From CANLWN01 sp039815505 (lineage in GTDB: Bacteria > Bacteroidota > Bacteroidia > Flavobacteriales > Flavobacteriaceae): DNA of 6,234 nucleotides. The notes beneath the pieces were generated by a model, which saw nothing but the letters and a program-made list of their open reading frames with translations, did not search any database and was not told the origin of the DNA. The stretch lies in assembly GCA_039815505.1 (NCBI GenBank), contig JBCBZE010000208.1, forward strand, positions 1 to 6,234, read 5' to 3'. The number at the start of each line of letters is the position of its first letter. The first letter of the stretch is position 1. This document shows positions 1-6,234 of this stretch, piece after piece. The position numbers were made by a program, and so were the translations under genes.

Positions 1-1518
1 TCCATTAAACCTGGGCTATCCATCAAAAACAGTACCCGTTTATTACATAAAAACACAAAAGATCTTTTAGGCTATCGATCTAAGGGAAGGAGAGTTAGAA
101 TTATGGTGACTTTACCATCCCAGGCGGGCCATGATTATGAAATGGTACTGAATATGGCCATGTGCGGTATGAACTGTGCTAGAATTAACTGTGCGCATGA
201 TGATGTCGAGATATGGAAAAAAATGATTTCAAATGTAAAAAAGGCATCTAAAAAGTTAAAGAAAAAAATAAAGATATCGATGGATTTGGCCGGCCCAAAA
301 ATAAGAACGGGAAAAGTTGCCCCTGGCCCTCAACTTATCAAATTCCGCGCAAAAAAGGATGAAAAAGGAAAAATAGTTACCCCGGCCACCCTGGTCTTTG
401 TTCCAAAATCAAACTATAGGGCAACAGGTGATGAACTCCCCATAGCGGATGAATGGTTCGCGAATTTTGAGCTGGGTGCCTTAGTACATATAGAAGACGC
501 AAAGGGTAAGAATAGAAAATTAAAAATAGTTAAAGTTTCAAGGCACCAGGTTATAACCCATTGCAGAAAAACCTGTTACATTTCTTCAGGGGCCACAGTT
601 AATATGGAAGCATCGGAGGTTGAGCACACCCAATTAGACAACCTTCCTTCTATTGAACAGGCCATAATCTTAAGAATCAATGATATCATTTGTATTACAA
701 AAGAGGATCTTCCAGGAAGCCCATCAGAATTTGACGAACAAGGAAATATTATAAAAACTGCAAATATTTCTTGTCAACTTAAAGCAGTGTTCGGAAAGGT
801 GAAAAGTGGGGAAAAAATACTCTTCGATGATGGTAAAATAGAAGGCGTTATAATTTCTAGCCATCCCGATTTTTTTGAAGTAAAGATTACCAAGGCCAAA
901 TTAAAAGGTTCAAAACTAAAAGCGGAGAAAGGTATAAATTTTCCAGAGAGTGATCTGGGAATAGGTGGTTTAACGGAAAAGGATATTGTTGATTTAAAAT
1001 TTATAGCCCAATATGCGGACGTCGTTAATTTTTCTTTTGTCAATACCGCAGAAGATGTGGATATGCTATTAACCGAAATTGACAAATTGGATGTTATGGA
1101 CTCTCTTGGGATCATCCTAAAAATAGAAACCCAAACGGCTTTTGAAAACTTAATAGAGATCGTATTGGCCGCCATGAAATCCAATCTTGTTGGCGTAATG
1201 GTTGCAAGAGGGGATTTGGCGGTAGAGGTAGGTTGGGAGAAAATTGCCAGAATTCAATCAGAGATTGTCTCCATCTGCAGTGCGGCGCATATACCGGTTG
1301 TTTGGGCCACTCAAGTTTTGGAAAGCCTTGTAAAAGATGGCATTCCTTCAAGGTCCGAGATTACGGATGTCAACAATGCCCTAAAAGCGGAGTGCATCAT
1401 GCTAAATAAAGGCCCTTACATCAACGATGCCCTTTTGTTATTAAGTACAATACTTTCCAATATGGAAGATTTTCACAACAAAAACAACCTAATGTTACCT
1501 AAACTCCAAAAAGTATAA
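1..1518 (+). CDS. Divergent pyruvate-kinase-like protein (5' end outside window)
   Basis: This is the 3' part (505 codons) of a pyruvate-kinase-family gene; the enzyme transfers phosphate from phosphoenolpyruvate to ADP in glycolysis, in the cytosol. The frame has no stop back to position 1. The conserved first strand (GRRVRIMVTLP) spans ATG 103, so that ATG is not the true start. Visible motifs: ARINCAH with the substrate Arg (near 181), MDLAGPKIRTG (280-312), DDG (826-834), the catalytic Lys in ILKIE (near 1120), MVARGDLAVE (1198-1227) and WATQVLES (near 1303-1326). Two features are unlike ordinary enzymes: about 120 extra residues in the B domain before DDG, and an end soon after MLNKGPY, so the C-terminal allosteric domain is missing. 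From memory, this resembles a longer pyruvate-kinase-like family found in actinobacteria and some proteobacteria. Lys replaces the Glu that goes with K+ dependence. Pyruvate kinase activity is likely but unproven; a main pyk gene probably lies elsewhere. No terminator-like hairpin follows. Confidence 0.88.
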   Translation, partial: SIKPGLSIKNSTRLLHKNTKDLLGYRSKGRRVRIMVTLPSQAGHDYEMVLNMAMCGMNCARINCAHDDVEIWKKMISNVKKASKKLKKKIKISMDLAGPKIRTGKVAPGPQLIKFRAKKDEKGKIVTPATLVFVPKSNYRATGDELPIADEWFANFELGALVHIEDAKGKNRKLKIVKVSRHQVITHCRKTCYISSGATVNMEASEVEHTQLDNLPSIEQAIILRINDIICITKEDLPGSPSEFDEQGNIIKTANISCQLKAVFGKVKSGEKILFDDGKIEGVIISSHPDFFEVKITKAKLKGSKLKAEKGINFPESDLGIGGLTEKDIVDLKFIAQYADVVNFSFVNTAEDVDMLLTEIDKLDVMDSLGIILKIETQTAFENLIEIVLAAMKSNLVGVMVARGDLAVEVGWEKIARIQSEIVSICSAAHIPVVWATQVLESLVKDGIPSRSEITDVNNALKAECIMLNKGPYINDALLLLSTILSNMEDFHNKNNLMLPKLQKV

Positions 1519-1569
1519 ACTGATGGAACAGTAACTTAAAAAATTATAAATATCTAAATAAACCGAAGT

Positions 1570-2181
1570 ATGGATAATACCCAAAAAGAAAAAATCAAAG
1601 AAGACAAAACAGGAACGTTTTATTGGACCAAGAAGGAGCCCAGAAAATCTATGGCGACATATCAGCGTAACCAGAACAAATTAATGGTAAACATGCTAAA
1701 TGTTATGGATCGTAAGGCAGCAATAATGATCAGAATAAATACAACCCTTATCTCTGGAGTGGTTGTATTTTTCGACTATATCTCCCAGATCAAAGGGGGA
1801 GCGCTCATTGGTATCGTATTGGTTATTTGTTGTTTTATTTCCTTAATTCTCTCCGTATTGGCGGCCAAGCCTCCAATAACCAAGTTTACGGCAAGCTATA
1901 GGTCTAAAATTCTTTCCAAATACCCTCAACCAAAGTACAACCTTTTCATGGTGGGAATGACTCGGGATATGGATTTACAAGCCTACGAAACTGCCTATGA
2001 TGAATTGGTCAATAATCAAGAACTACAGATCGGTAACCAAATACGCTTGCAGTATGTTATGGAGACAGAACTCCGTACCGGGTTCAAAATATTAGAGTTT
2101 GCCTATAACGCTTTTATAGTAGGTTTTGTATTCACGGTACTGGTTTTTATCATAACGAATTTATTGGATTTTGCGTCATAA
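1570..2181 (+). CDS. PycTM/DUF5706-family membrane protein (Pycsar effector-like)
   Basis: This 203-residue protein has a charged cytosolic N-terminus (about residues 1-46) and the signature MDRKAAIMIRIN (46-57) leading into a first membrane helix (about 51-70). A second helix follows (about 78-98, ending AAKPP), then a cytosolic loop with KYNLFMVG (122-129) and a heptad-like helical stretch (136-175), then a last helix (about 180-198). This order (D-x-KA motif, helix pair, N-L-x-x-x-G, long helix, C-terminal membrane helix) fits my recollection of the PycTM domain. Some members of that family are effectors of Pycsar antiphage systems, activated by cCMP or cUMP to damage the inner membrane. 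No pyrimidine cyclase or HD-domain gene is beside it, so a defence role is not supported here; many flavobacterial members occur without a cyclase. ATG 1570 is the first start in frame and lies 51 bases after the previous gene; no clear ribosome-binding site is seen. The next gene starts 25 bases after its stop, so they are probably co-transcribed. Confidence 0.8.
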   Translation: MDNTQKEKIKEDKTGTFYWTKKEPRKSMATYQRNQNKLMVNMLNVMDRKAAIMIRINTTLISGVVVFFDYISQIKGGALIGIVLVICCFISLILSVLAAKPPITKFTASYRSKILSKYPQPKYNLFMVGMTRDMDLQAYETAYDELVNNQELQIGNQIRLQYVMETELRTGFKILEFAYNAFIVGFVFTVLVFIITNLLDFAS

Positions 2182-2206
2182 TATTTTTAAACACCAAAGT
2201 TTTGGG

Positions 2207-3163
2207 ATGAAGGTTTTCTTGGGCATAGGAATCATAAGTATCGTTGCTTTTGCTACGGCATTTTGTATAAGGTCTAGCGAGGCATATGATAGAGATGTGG
2301 GTTTAAAATCTGCTGTTTTTGTCGTCCCTCCAAACACTTCAGGTCATAAACAGGAATATTTGCCCTACGATTTTAATTCCCCTGAAATAATGGAGCTTAA
2401 CAAAAAACTAAAGGAAATTTCAGGACTAAGCTATAATGCTATCGCAAATACAATGTATACCCACAACGATGAAAAAGGACATATTTATGAAATTGACATG
2501 ACCGACGGACATATTATCAACGATCTAAAGTTTGGGGAAAAAGGAGATTATGAGGGTATAGAAGTGGTGTTTGATAAAATTGTGGTGGTAGAAAATAATG
2601 GCAACCTCAATTTCTATAATAGGGCTGCTAATGAGACCGTGAAGATTAAAACAGTGCTTACTAAGAAAAACAATGTAGAGGGGCTTTGCCTGGATGCTGA
2701 TCAAAAGTTATTGCTCATGGCTTGTAAAGGAGAGGTTTTAAACAAAGAGAGCGAGAAAAATTCCACCAAGGAAATCTACGCCTATGACATGTCTAAAAAA
2801 GAAGTGATAGCGGAACCTTATTTACAAATAAAAAGAAGGGAGTTGCTTGATAATTTTGAGCAGAATTTTCAAAAAATACCAAACGATGATTTAAAAAAAT
2901 ACAAATCGCGTATTAAAGAATTTTCCCCGTCCGGTATAGCCGTTCATCCCGTAAACGGAAACCTCTATATTGTTTCGGCAAGAGGAAGCATTCTATTGGT
3001 CTTTGACCGGGAATTGCAGCTTAAACAACAAGTATTTCTAAGTAAAAAGAAAGCCCCCCAACCGGAAGGTATCTGCTTTGATCATCATTCAAATCTATAT
3101 ATAGCTACCGAAGGTAAAACATCCAATGGGAAATTATTAAAATATGAATCTAAGTCTAACTAG
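2207..3163 (+). CDS. SdiA-regulated-family beta-propeller protein, membrane-anchored or secreted
   Basis: From ATG 2207 the product has 318 residues. Residues 1-20 form one hydrophobic helix (MKVFLGIG...FATAF). The Cys at 20 follows Phe, which is a poor lipobox, so a signal anchor or Sec signal is more likely than lipidation. The rest reads as repeated propeller blades with recurring Gly/Glu turns: EISGLSY (70-76), KGDYEGIEVV (112-121), NNVEGLCLD (155-163), FSPSGIAVHP (239-248) and QPEGICFD (285-292). This pattern matches the SdiA-regulated domain family, whose biochemical role is unknown and whose fold is close to phytase-like and NHL propellers. An insert rich in Lys, Asn and Glu (about 175-238) interrupts the blades. 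A longer form from TTG 2171 would overlap the upstream stop by 11 bases; I prefer ATG because it places the hydrophobic helix at the N-terminus. It lies between two envelope genes, with 18 bases to the next, so it probably works in the periplasm or at the outer face of a membrane. Confidence 0.82.
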   Translation: MKVFLGIGIISIVAFATAFCIRSSEAYDRDVGLKSAVFVVPPNTSGHKQEYLPYDFNSPEIMELNKKLKEISGLSYNAIANTMYTHNDEKGHIYEIDMTDGHIINDLKFGEKGDYEGIEVVFDKIVVVENNGNLNFYNRAANETVKIKTVLTKKNNVEGLCLDADQKLLLMACKGEVLNKESEKNSTKEIYAYDMSKKEVIAEPYLQIKRRELLDNFEQNFQKIPNDDLKKYKSRIKEFSPSGIAVHPVNGNLYIVSARGSILLVFDRELQLKQQVFLSKKKAPQPEGICFDHHSNLYIATEGKTSNGKLLKYESKSN

Positions 3164-3181
3164 TAAGTAATTTAATTATAC

Positions 3182-3241
3182 ATGAATATTATGAAAAAAC
3201 TACTACTTATTTACGTATCGTTCGCTATCCTCACAGGATGT
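3182..3241 (+). other. Lipoprotein signal peptide with lipobox
   Basis: The first 20 codons of the large envelope gene encode two lysines, a hydrophobic core (LLLIYVSFAI) and L-T-G-C, a good signal peptidase II lipobox. Either ATG 3182 or ATG 3191 preserves it; MKK from 3191 is the more usual lipoprotein beginning, and no ribosome-binding site decides between them. Lipidation of Cys20 would tether the N-terminus to a membrane while the C-terminal barrel sits in the outer membrane. Confidence 0.8.
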
Positions 3242-6234
3242 GCTACCTACAATGAGCAATTCATTGAGGGAATGGAAGGTCAGACATTTCCATCAAAAAA
3301 AGAGATACAACATAGTTTCTACCTTATTGGAGATGTAGGCGCGGTGGAAGATGGAACAACGCCTGTTGCCTTGGAAAGCCTTAAAGCCAATCTTAAAAAT
3401 GCAAATCAGAACAGTACGGTGCTTTTTTTGGGTAATTCTATCCTTCCAAAAAAACGTTTGGAAATAGAACAAAAAACGGATATGGTTACGCTGGAGCGTC
3501 AAATACAAGCCGTTCAGGGTTTTAAGGGAAGTACCATCTTTATTCCCGGAACATCCGAATGGAGCGGTGGAATAGATGATCTAAAGGACATTGAAAAGTA
3601 TATTGATGAGAAAGTAGGCAAAAATTCCTTTTTGCCAGAAAAAGGGTGTCCTATAGAAGATGTTAAAATAAACGAGGATATTACATTGATTATCATAGAC
3701 AGCCAATGGTATCTTACCGATTGGGATAAGCATCCAAAAATGAACGATAACTGCGCTATTAGAGATCGGGAAACGTTTTTTGGTGAAATAGAAAGTCTGG
3801 TTAAAAAGAACGTGGGTAAAACGCTTTTGTTTGCGGTTCACCACCCCATGTTCAGTAATGGTCCCAATGGCGGACAGTACTCATTTGGTCAGAGTATGAG
3901 CCCTTTACCTGTTTTGGGAACTGCAAAAAATGTTCTTAGAAAAACAGGAGGATTCAGCACCAATAGTCTACAGAACTCGGAATACAGGTCTTTTAGGAAA
4001 AGACTGGTCACACTGGCGCAATACAACAATAAAGTTATTTTCCTATCCGGTAAGGAAAACAGTTTACAGTATCTATTTGCAAATAACGTGCATCAAATTG
4101 TCAGTGGTTCTGGTGCAAAAAGATCTCCCACCCGTAACGTGGCAAAAGGACGTTTTTCATATGGTAACCAAGGCTATGCCCAAGTAGATGTTTTTACGGA
4201 TGGTTCTTCCCACGTTCGCTTTTTTAATGCGGATGATAATGACATCATTTTTCAAACTGGATTGCTCCCGCCCGATCCAAAGATAGCGGAAGTATCCTAT
4301 AGCAATAATTTTCCAGAAAGGATATCGGCATCTGTTTATGATGCCACGGAAACGGATAAAAGTGGTTTTTATAAATTTTGGTGGGGAGAACGTTATAGAA
4401 AATATTACAGTACACAAGTAAGTGCGCCCACGGTGGATTTAGATACACTTTTTGGTGGATTAAAAGTAACCCGAAAAGGAGGAGGGCACCAATCCAAATC
4501 CTTACGTTTGGAGAATAAGGAAGGAAAGGAATATGTAATGCGCGCCTTGGAAAAAAGCGCTGAGGCGTATCTGCAGGCCATGGTATCCAAAGAAGAGTTT
4601 ATTATAGGCAAAACAGAAGGAACTGCTCCAAATAAAGTGTTGATGGATTTTTATACGGGAGATCATCCATATGCTCCTTTTACCATAGGCAAACTGGCAG
4701 ACGCCGTAGGTGTTTATCATACCAACCCTGTATTGTACTATATTCCAAGGCAACAAGCTCTTGGAAAATATAACGACGAGTTCGGAGACAAACTTTTCAT
4801 GATCGAAGAACGAGCCACCGGTGGTCATGGAGATCAAAAGAGCTTTGGTTATTCAAATAACCTCATTAGTACTTATGATCTGATCGAAAAAATAGCATCT
4901 GACGAGAAATACACTGTTGATACGGATGCCTATATCAGGGCAAGACTTTTTGATATGTTGATAGGTGACTGGGACCGGCATAATGACCAATGGAGGTGGG
5001 CAGAATTCAAAGATACCACAACAGGTAACGTGGTCTACAAACCGGTACCAAGGGATAGGGACCAAGCATACTCCATTATGGGAGATGGCGCCTTGATGTC
5101 ATTTGCTACAAGGGCCATTCCCGCGCTGAGGTTGATGGAAGGTTTTGATGATGATATTAGAAGTATTAAAGGGTTTAACTCTTCTCCAAAAACATTTTCC
5201 TTGGACACGTACATACTGCCAGAGACGACAATGGATAAATGGATCGAACAGGCGCGGTTCATTCAGCAAAACATAAATGAGGAAACCATAGATAATGCAC
5301 TTAATGAATTCCCGAAAGAAGTACAGGACGAAACCGTGGGCATTATAAAAAGAAAACTGTTGTCCAGAAAAGATAATCTGCAGCAGACCGCTGAAAAATA
5401 CTATCAAATCATCAATAAACGATCTGTAGTGGTGGGTACCGATAAGGACGACTATTTCCTTATAGAGGACACGGGTAACGGTAAAACGAAGGTTACGGGC
5501 TATCGAATCAAAAAAGGTAAAAAAGACGGTGTGTTCTTTACCAAGGAATTTGATAAGAAAATCACCAAGGAAATTTGGATTTACGGACTAGATGATGACG
5601 ATTATTTTGAAGTTAAGAGTGATGAAAAGGTAGGACCTAAAATACGTTTGATCGGCGGACAGAATAACGATATATATGATATATCGAAACGAAGAAAAAC
5701 CAAGGTTTACGATTATAGGACCCAGAACAATACCTTTAAGAAAAAAGGAGGTAGGGTAAAGCTAACGAACAACTATAGCATAAATACCTATGACCCTTTT
5801 AAGGCAAAAGCGAGCGCCAATCAATTTATACCTACCATTGGGTCCAATCCGGATGACGGATTTAGAATAGGTGTAAGTAATGTGTATACGCATAACGGAT
5901 TTATACAAGATCCGTTTACCAGTCAACATAAATTTAATGCTACCTATTATTTTGCCACGAGCGGTTATGACTTTTCATATACAGGTGAATATGCAAGGGC
6001 TCTTGGGAATGCATCCATAGAATTGGCAGCCAAGTACACCAGTCCTAATTTTAGTATCAATTTTTTCGATTTTGGAAATGAGACCCCAAATTTTGATGAT
6101 GATCTTGATCTTGATTTTAATCGGGTGAAAATAGAGGAAATAAGTTTTGCACCTTCATTGATCTGGAGAGGGCGATTTGGATCTAAGTTTAGATTGGGGG
6201 CTTCTATAGAAAACATTGAGGTAGAAGAGACCGA
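3182..6234 (+). CDS. Multidomain envelope lipoprotein: degenerate metallophosphoesterase, kinase-like domain, BamA-like barrel (3' end outside window)
   Basis: The frame is open for 1017 codons to the right edge. Residues 1-20 are a lipoprotein signal ending ILTGC (Cys20; Cys17 if translation begins at ATG 3191). Residues about 45-360 align with calcineurin-like phosphoesterases: FYLIGDVG (46-53), LFLGNS (81-86), IPGTSEW (121-127), AVHHPMFSNG (218-227), LSGKENSLQY (288-297), IVSGSGAKRSP (306-316). Several metal ligands are replaced, so catalysis is probably lost. Residues about 420-650 resemble a CotH/HipA-type kinase core: RKGGGHQSKSLRL (431-443), IGDWDRHNDQW (594-604) and PVPRDRDQAY (621-630). 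Residues 752-832 hold three RTX-like acidic turns. From about 880 (FIPTIGSNPDDGFRIG) alternating strands look like a BamA/D15 outer-membrane barrel, cut by the window. The residues after Cys20 (ATYNEQ) do not form an evident acidic surface-export signal, so the soluble domains probably face the periplasm. Annotation pipelines would probably call it metallophosphoesterase, which overstates what the sequence supports. Confidence 0.87.
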   Translation, partial: MNIMKKLLLIYVSFAILTGCATYNEQFIEGMEGQTFPSKKEIQHSFYLIGDVGAVEDGTTPVALESLKANLKNANQNSTVLFLGNSILPKKRLEIEQKTDMVTLERQIQAVQGFKGSTIFIPGTSEWSGGIDDLKDIEKYIDEKVGKNSFLPEKGCPIEDVKINEDITLIIIDSQWYLTDWDKHPKMNDNCAIRDRETFFGEIESLVKKNVGKTLLFAVHHPMFSNGPNGGQYSFGQSMSPLPVLGTAKNVLRKTGGFSTNSLQNSEYRSFRKRLVTLAQYNNKVIFLSGKENSLQYLFANNVHQIVSGSGAKRSPTRNVAKGRFSYGNQGYAQVDVFTDGSSHVRFFNADDNDIIFQTGLLPPDPKIAEVSYSNNFPERISASVYDATETDKSGFYKFWWGERYRKYYSTQVSAPTVDLDTLFGGLKVTRKGGGHQSKSLRLENKEGKEYVMRALEKSAEAYLQAMVSKEEFIIGKTEGTAPNKVLMDFYTGDHPYAPFTIGKLADAVGVYHTNPVLYYIPRQQALGKYNDEFGDKLFMIEERATGGHGDQKSFGYSNNLISTYDLIEKIASDEKYTVDTDAYIRARLFDMLIGDWDRHNDQWRWAEFKDTTTGNVVYKPVPRDRDQAYSIMGDGALMSFATRAIPALRLMEGFDDDIRSIKGFNSSPKTFSLDTYILPETTMDKWIEQARFIQQNINEETIDNALNEFPKEVQDETVGIIKRKLLSRKDNLQQTAEKYYQIINKRSVVVGTDKDDYFLIEDTGNGKTKVTGYRIKKGKKDGVFFTKEFDKKITKEIWIYGLDDDDYFEVKSDEKVGPKIRLIGGQNNDIYDISKRRKTKVYDYRTQNNTFKKKGGRVKLTNNYSINTYDPFKAKASANQFIPTIGSNPDDGFRIGVSNVYTHNGFIQDPFTSQHKFNATYYFATSGYDFSYTGEYARALGNASIELAAKYTSPNFSINFFDFGNETPNFDDDLDLDFNRVKIEEISFAPSLIWRGRFGSKFRLGASIENIEVEET
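5435..5679 (+). repeat. Three RTX-like acidic repeats in the protein
   Basis: Within the large envelope gene, three eight-residue units share the pattern G-x-x-x-[D/N]-D-[Y/I]-[F/Y]: GTDKDDYF (residues 752-759, from 5435), GLDDDDYF (802-809, from 5585) and GGQNNDIY (825-832, from 5654). Each is followed by a short beta-like stretch. They recall hemolysin-type calcium-binding nonapeptides, but are few and unevenly spaced, so calcium binding is only suggested. They link the kinase-like domain to the barrel. Confidence 0.5.

Noticed and set aside
103..105. ATG 103 as the start of the pyruvate-kinase-like gene
   Set aside because: The frame is open upstream to position 1, and the residues before the ATG (GYRSKGRRVRI) continue the conserved first barrel strand, so the gene begins outside the window.
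774..1351. Antisense open frames inside the pyruvate-kinase-like gene
   Set aside because: They lie opposite well-conserved pyruvate kinase motifs, their translations match no family I know, and they are low-complexity Ser/Pro/Phe-rich strings as expected from the reverse complement.
1519..1569. Possible terminator or internal promoter in the gap before the PycTM-like gene
   Set aside because: The stretch is AT-rich but I see no stable inverted repeat with a T-run and no convincing TTG / TAnnTTTG pair of the flavobacterial type.
1570..2181. Calling this gene part of a Pycsar antiphage system
   Set aside because: Only the membrane-effector family is recognisable; no cyclase or other defence gene is present in the window.
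3314..4126. Frameshift or sequencing error as the cause of the lost phosphoesterase ligands
   Set aside because: The residues on both sides of every altered motif remain in register and the frame is open throughout, so the changes are point substitutions rather than a shift.
6095..6122. Short Asp-rich repeat (DDDLDLDF) as a tandem DNA repeat
   Set aside because: It is a brief run of GAT and CTT codons consistent with an acidic loop between barrel strands, too short to be a meaningful repeat.
3293..6216. Many short antisense frames, and the + strand frame 3930-4187, across the last 3 kb
   Set aside because: A single uninterrupted + strand frame of 1017 codons with recognisable domains covers this region; the others are shadows of it.

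Overview
The window looks like chromosome of a marine or soil member of the Flavobacteriia (Bacteroidota). The evidence is AT-rich DNA with Lys/Asn/Ile-rich proteins, poor Shine-Dalgarno sequences, and a gene set that I associate with Flavobacteriaceae: a PycTM/DUF5706 membrane protein, an SdiA-regulated-type propeller, and a lipoprotein that ends in a BamA-like outer-membrane barrel. The genus cannot be read from the sequence. All four genes lie on the + strand and fill almost the whole window. No RNA gene, mobile element, CRISPR array or clear terminator is visible.

Layout. (1) Positions 1-1518 hold the 3' part of a divergent pyruvate-kinase-like gene whose reading frame is open at the left edge. 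It keeps the catalytic residues, carries a large insertion in the B domain, lacks the C-terminal regulatory domain, and has Lys where K+-dependent pyruvate kinases have Glu. (2) After a 51-base gap, 1570-2181 encodes a 203-residue protein with three predicted membrane helices, of the family that includes Pycsar (cyclic pyrimidine) antiphage effectors. No cyclase gene is beside it. (3) Positions 2207-3163, 25 bases further on, encode a membrane-anchored or secreted beta-propeller of the SdiA-regulated family. (4) Eighteen bases later, 3182-6234 encodes at least 1017 residues of a multidomain envelope protein that runs off the right edge. In order it has a lipoprotein signal, a calcineurin-like phosphoesterase domain that has lost most of its metal ligands, a CotH/HipA-like kinase-type domain, three RTX-like acidic repeats, and the start of a BamA/D15-type barrel.

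How they may work together. Genes 2-4 are close enough to be one transcript and all three products are predicted to be in the cell envelope: inner membrane, periplasm-facing propeller, and outer-membrane barrel with periplasmic pseudo-phosphatase and kinase-like domains. The most unusual point is gene 4, which joins an apparently dead phosphatase, a possible phosphotransferase and an outer-membrane barrel in one chain. That these genes form a functional envelope signalling or assembly module is inference. The pyruvate-kinase-like gene may be an unrelated neighbour.
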